NCBI GenBank assembly: GCA_025454445.1
Contig: JALOOK010000321.1
Location: forward strand, 1-5,810
From: Oscillatoria sp. Prado101
Lineage (GTDB): Bacteria > Cyanobacteriota > Cyanobacteriia > Cyanobacteriales > Oscillatoriaceae
DNA: 5,810 nt
Direction of reading: 5' to 3'
Part shown: positions 4,442 through 5,810 of the stretch, one piece after another
Layout: each line of letters opens with the position of its first letter
Position numbering within the stretch: position 1 is the stretch's first letter
The notes under the pieces: generated by a model
Databases searched by the model: none
What the model was told of the DNA's origin: nothing
The model's input: the letters and a program-made list of their open reading frames with translations, nothing else
Program-made: the position numbers and the translations under genes

Positions 4442-5299
4442 ATGAAGTCTTTTACTCCCGACCTAGATAGACAAATCCGGCAGTTGATGCGCCAGTGCGG
4501 CCAGCAAGCCGCACAAATGGCCAACCAGCAGTTTCAAGTCAGCCAAAAAGGCCCAGCCGATTATGTGACAAGCGTTGACCGCTGGCTAGACCGGCAGCTC
4601 TCCAGTGGCTTCGCACAGCTGTGCCCCCAAGATGGCGCGATCACCGAAGAAAACGAGCAGTCCCGACAGGCATTTCACGCCGGCTATCGCCGACTGTGGT
4701 GCATAGATCCCCTGGACGGCACAGAAGACTTCATCCAGAAACAGCCGCATTACGCGATTATGATCGGGCTACTCTCAGACTACCAACCAGAGGCAGGGTG
4801 GATCTGCGCACCGGCATTTGACCAGCTGTACTGGGGCGGACCCGACTGGGGGCTGTTCCAAGCCTGTGGGGAAGCGCCACCAGTGCCAATACCAGCGCAG
4901 CAGCCACCGGCACCCTCAGCATCCTTCTGTCCGGTGATTCTTGGCACCAAAGACCAGCTGAACTTTGGAGAGGCGATCTCCCGAATCATCCCAGAAGTGG
5001 AATTTTATTCCCTAGGCAGTTTTGGCCTCAAAGTCCTGGAAGTCATCCAGGGGCGAGCCGGTCTTTATATTTATCTCAACCGCCGGGTGAAACTGTGGGA
5101 CACCACCGGCCCTGTGGCTCTGGCCAAAGCTGCTGGGTTAACCTGCTGCGACTTAGAGGGCAAACCCCTGAGCTTTCACCCCGATGCCATTGACCCAGAC
5201 ACCTTGATCCACCACCAGTCCACAGTTATCGGTTGGCCACACTTCGTCGAGTCTCTGCTGCCAAAGATACAGAAGGCGGTAGCCGGCGTCTCCGCATAG
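4442..5299 (+). CDS. Inositol monophosphatase family phosphatase (possibly CysQ-like)
   Basis: This 285-residue cytosolic, Mg2+-dependent, Li+-sensitive-type phosphomonoesterase shows the family motifs in order: KGPADYVTSVD (36-46), TEENE (68-72, metal-binding Glu), WCIDPLDGTEDF (86-97, with Asp89 and Asp92 as metal ligands and Thr94 in the active site), and LWDTTGP (218-224, with Asp220). Length is normal for the family. Members hydrolyse inositol phosphates, fructose-1,6-bisphosphate or 3'-phosphoadenosine 5'-phosphate; the KGPADYVTSVD form resembles CysQ/bisphosphate nucleotidases, but the substrate cannot be fixed from sequence. A proline-rich insert, PPVPIPAQQPPAPSA (146-160), is unusual and may be a flexible loop. 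ATG 4442 is chosen because the family N-terminal helix begins shortly after it; no clear Shine-Dalgarno sequence precedes it, which is common in cyanobacteria. It appears monocistronic, with a hairpin just after the stop. Confidence 0.9.
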   Translation: MKSFTPDLDRQIRQLMRQCGQQAAQMANQQFQVSQKGPADYVTSVDRWLDRQLSSGFAQLCPQDGAITEENEQSRQAFHAGYRRLWCIDPLDGTEDFIQKQPHYAIMIGLLSDYQPEAGWICAPAFDQLYWGGPDWGLFQACGEAPPVPIPAQQPPAPSASFCPVILGTKDQLNFGEAISRIIPEVEFYSLGSFGLKVLEVIQGRAGLYIYLNRRVKLWDTTGPVALAKAAGLTCCDLEGKPLSFHPDAIDPDTLIHHQSTVIGWPHFVESLLPKIQKAVAGVSA

Positions 5300-5317
5300 A
5301 GATTTCCAGAAACTGAC

Positions 5318-5352
5318 CCGCCCAAAGCCCCTGCCGTTGCGGCTTTGGGCGG
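5318..5352 (+). terminator. Strong hairpin after the phosphatase gene, terminator-like
   Basis: CCGCCCAAAGCC (5318-5329) and GGCTTTGGGCGG (5341-5352) form a perfect 12-bp stem with an 11-nt loop, 18 nt after the stop codon. No T-run follows on either strand, so it is an atypical terminator; many cyanobacterial genes end this way. It may instead protect the 3' end of the mRNA. Confidence 0.6.
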
Positions 5353-5653
5353 CTAATGCCCGCATTGGAAAGCCTGGAAAGAATTCTGCCGATTTTCCCG
5401 GACGCCTGGTGAGCGGGAATTTATCATCAAGAAAGAACAACCCGACGAGTTGTTGCTGATACTAACCCAAGCCGCACAGCTGTTAACTGGGCGTTGCACA
5501 AAACAGGGATATTAGGGACAATACCACCGTGGTTGCCCCACAAAGATTAGGGGGCAGGCACGGGGGGAAAGCCCATACAGACATTACCATCCGGCAATTG
5601 TGCGACGCCGTTAACTGCACCCCCCACCCAATCTCCTATAGTGACGTGCTCTC
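5353..5653. other. Gene-free leader before the Crp-like gene
   Basis: No gene is recognised. Several short inverted repeats follow one another: AATGC-CC-GCATT (5355-5366), TTCCCG/CGGGAA (5395-5419), AACAAC/GTTGTT (5436-5454) and TGCCCC/GGGGCA (5534-5556). GTTAACTG occurs at 5482-5489 and again at 5610-5617. TATAGT at 5637-5642 resembles a -10 but lies only 11 nt before the start codon, so the real promoter is probably further up. Confidence 0.4.
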
Positions 5654-5810
5654 ATGCAAACCGAAGCTTTTAGTGAGCTTTTCCCCCTGTTCAGTGCCGC
5701 CAACCCAGAGACACTGGAATGGCTGCTTTCCACTGCCGACCAGCGCCAATACCCAGCCAATAGAGCCGTCTTGATGGAAGATGCCTGGGGAAATGCAGTA
5801 TACTTCTTAG
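5654..5810 (+). CDS. Crp/Fnr-family transcription regulator, N-terminal part (runs off the window)
   Basis: The first 52 codons are present, with no stop before the window edge. The protein starts MQTEAFSELFPLFSAANPET, then LEWLLS and YPANRAVLMEDAWGNAVYFL. This is the N-terminal helix and first beta strands of a cyclic-nucleotide-binding (Crp/Fnr) domain, in a version typical of cyanobacteria. Such proteins usually have about 220-240 residues and end in a winged helix-turn-helix, which would lie beyond position 5810. The effector-binding residues are not yet reached, so cAMP binding cannot be judged. ATG 5654 is the first possible start because an in-frame TGA lies at 5642-5644; no Shine-Dalgarno sequence is visible. 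The 350-bp gap before it suggests its own promoter. Confidence 0.85.
   Translation, partial: MQTEAFSELFPLFSAANPETLEWLLSTADQRQYPANRAVLMEDAWGNAVYFL

Noticed and set aside
5529..5774. Open frame overlapping the start of the Crp-like gene
   Set aside because: It is in another frame than the clearly recognisable Crp-family N-terminus, with no homology or ribosome binding site.

Overview
The window looks like a chromosomal segment of a cyanobacterium, probably a filamentous one with many interspersed repeats. The strongest evidence is the gene set: a Ycf46-type AAA ATPase followed by Ycf35 (DUF1257), a pair otherwise known from cyanobacteria and red-algal plastids. A Crp/Fnr-type regulator with a typical cyanobacterial N-terminus and short palindromic repeats of the kind scattered through Microcoleus/Oscillatoria/Nostoc-type genomes agree with this. 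The genus cannot be named from the sequence. All supported genes lie on the + strand, and base composition is close to 50% G+C.

Layout. Positions 1-1258 hold no convincing gene. They contain a cluster of nested, mutually exclusive inverted repeats (16-139), a composite minisatellite (about 170-802) built from 69-bp and 192/197-bp units, and a quieter stretch with hairpins leading to a promoter-like region near 1189-1209. Positions 1259-3752 are a likely functional cluster: a ribbon-helix-helix protein with a C-terminal CPEC motif (1259-1648), ycf46 (1755-3263), and, after a 135-nt leader rich in hairpins, ycf35 (3399-3752), closed by a textbook intrinsic terminator (3780-3814). Positions 3815-4441 are non-coding and carry a twice-repeated 119-127 bp element with strong hairpins, then an AT-rich stretch. 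Positions 4442-5299 encode an inositol-monophosphatase-family phosphatase (possibly CysQ-like), followed by a 12-bp perfect hairpin. After a 300-bp gene-free leader, the window ends inside a Crp/Fnr-family gene (5654 onward).

How the genes may work together. The RHH gene and ycf46 are 106 bp apart on the same strand and probably form one transcription unit. From memory this resembles the stress-responsive slr0373-slr0374 pair of Synechocystis 6803. The promoter region carries an imperfect HLR1 (RpaB-type) site overlapping a possible -10, which would fit light or redox stress control. Ycf35 has its own long leader, a perfect Shine-Dalgarno sequence and codon use suggesting higher expression. 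The leader contains a second, hairpin-embedded copy of the same Shine-Dalgarno sequence, which could make a translation switch. The phosphatase and the Crp-like regulator appear to be independent units.

The clearest items for follow-up are the ycf35 leader, the HLR1-like site, the CPEC tail on the RHH protein, the structured element at the left edge and the composite repeat array. No complete unknown system such as a defence island, CRISPR array or transposase is visible.
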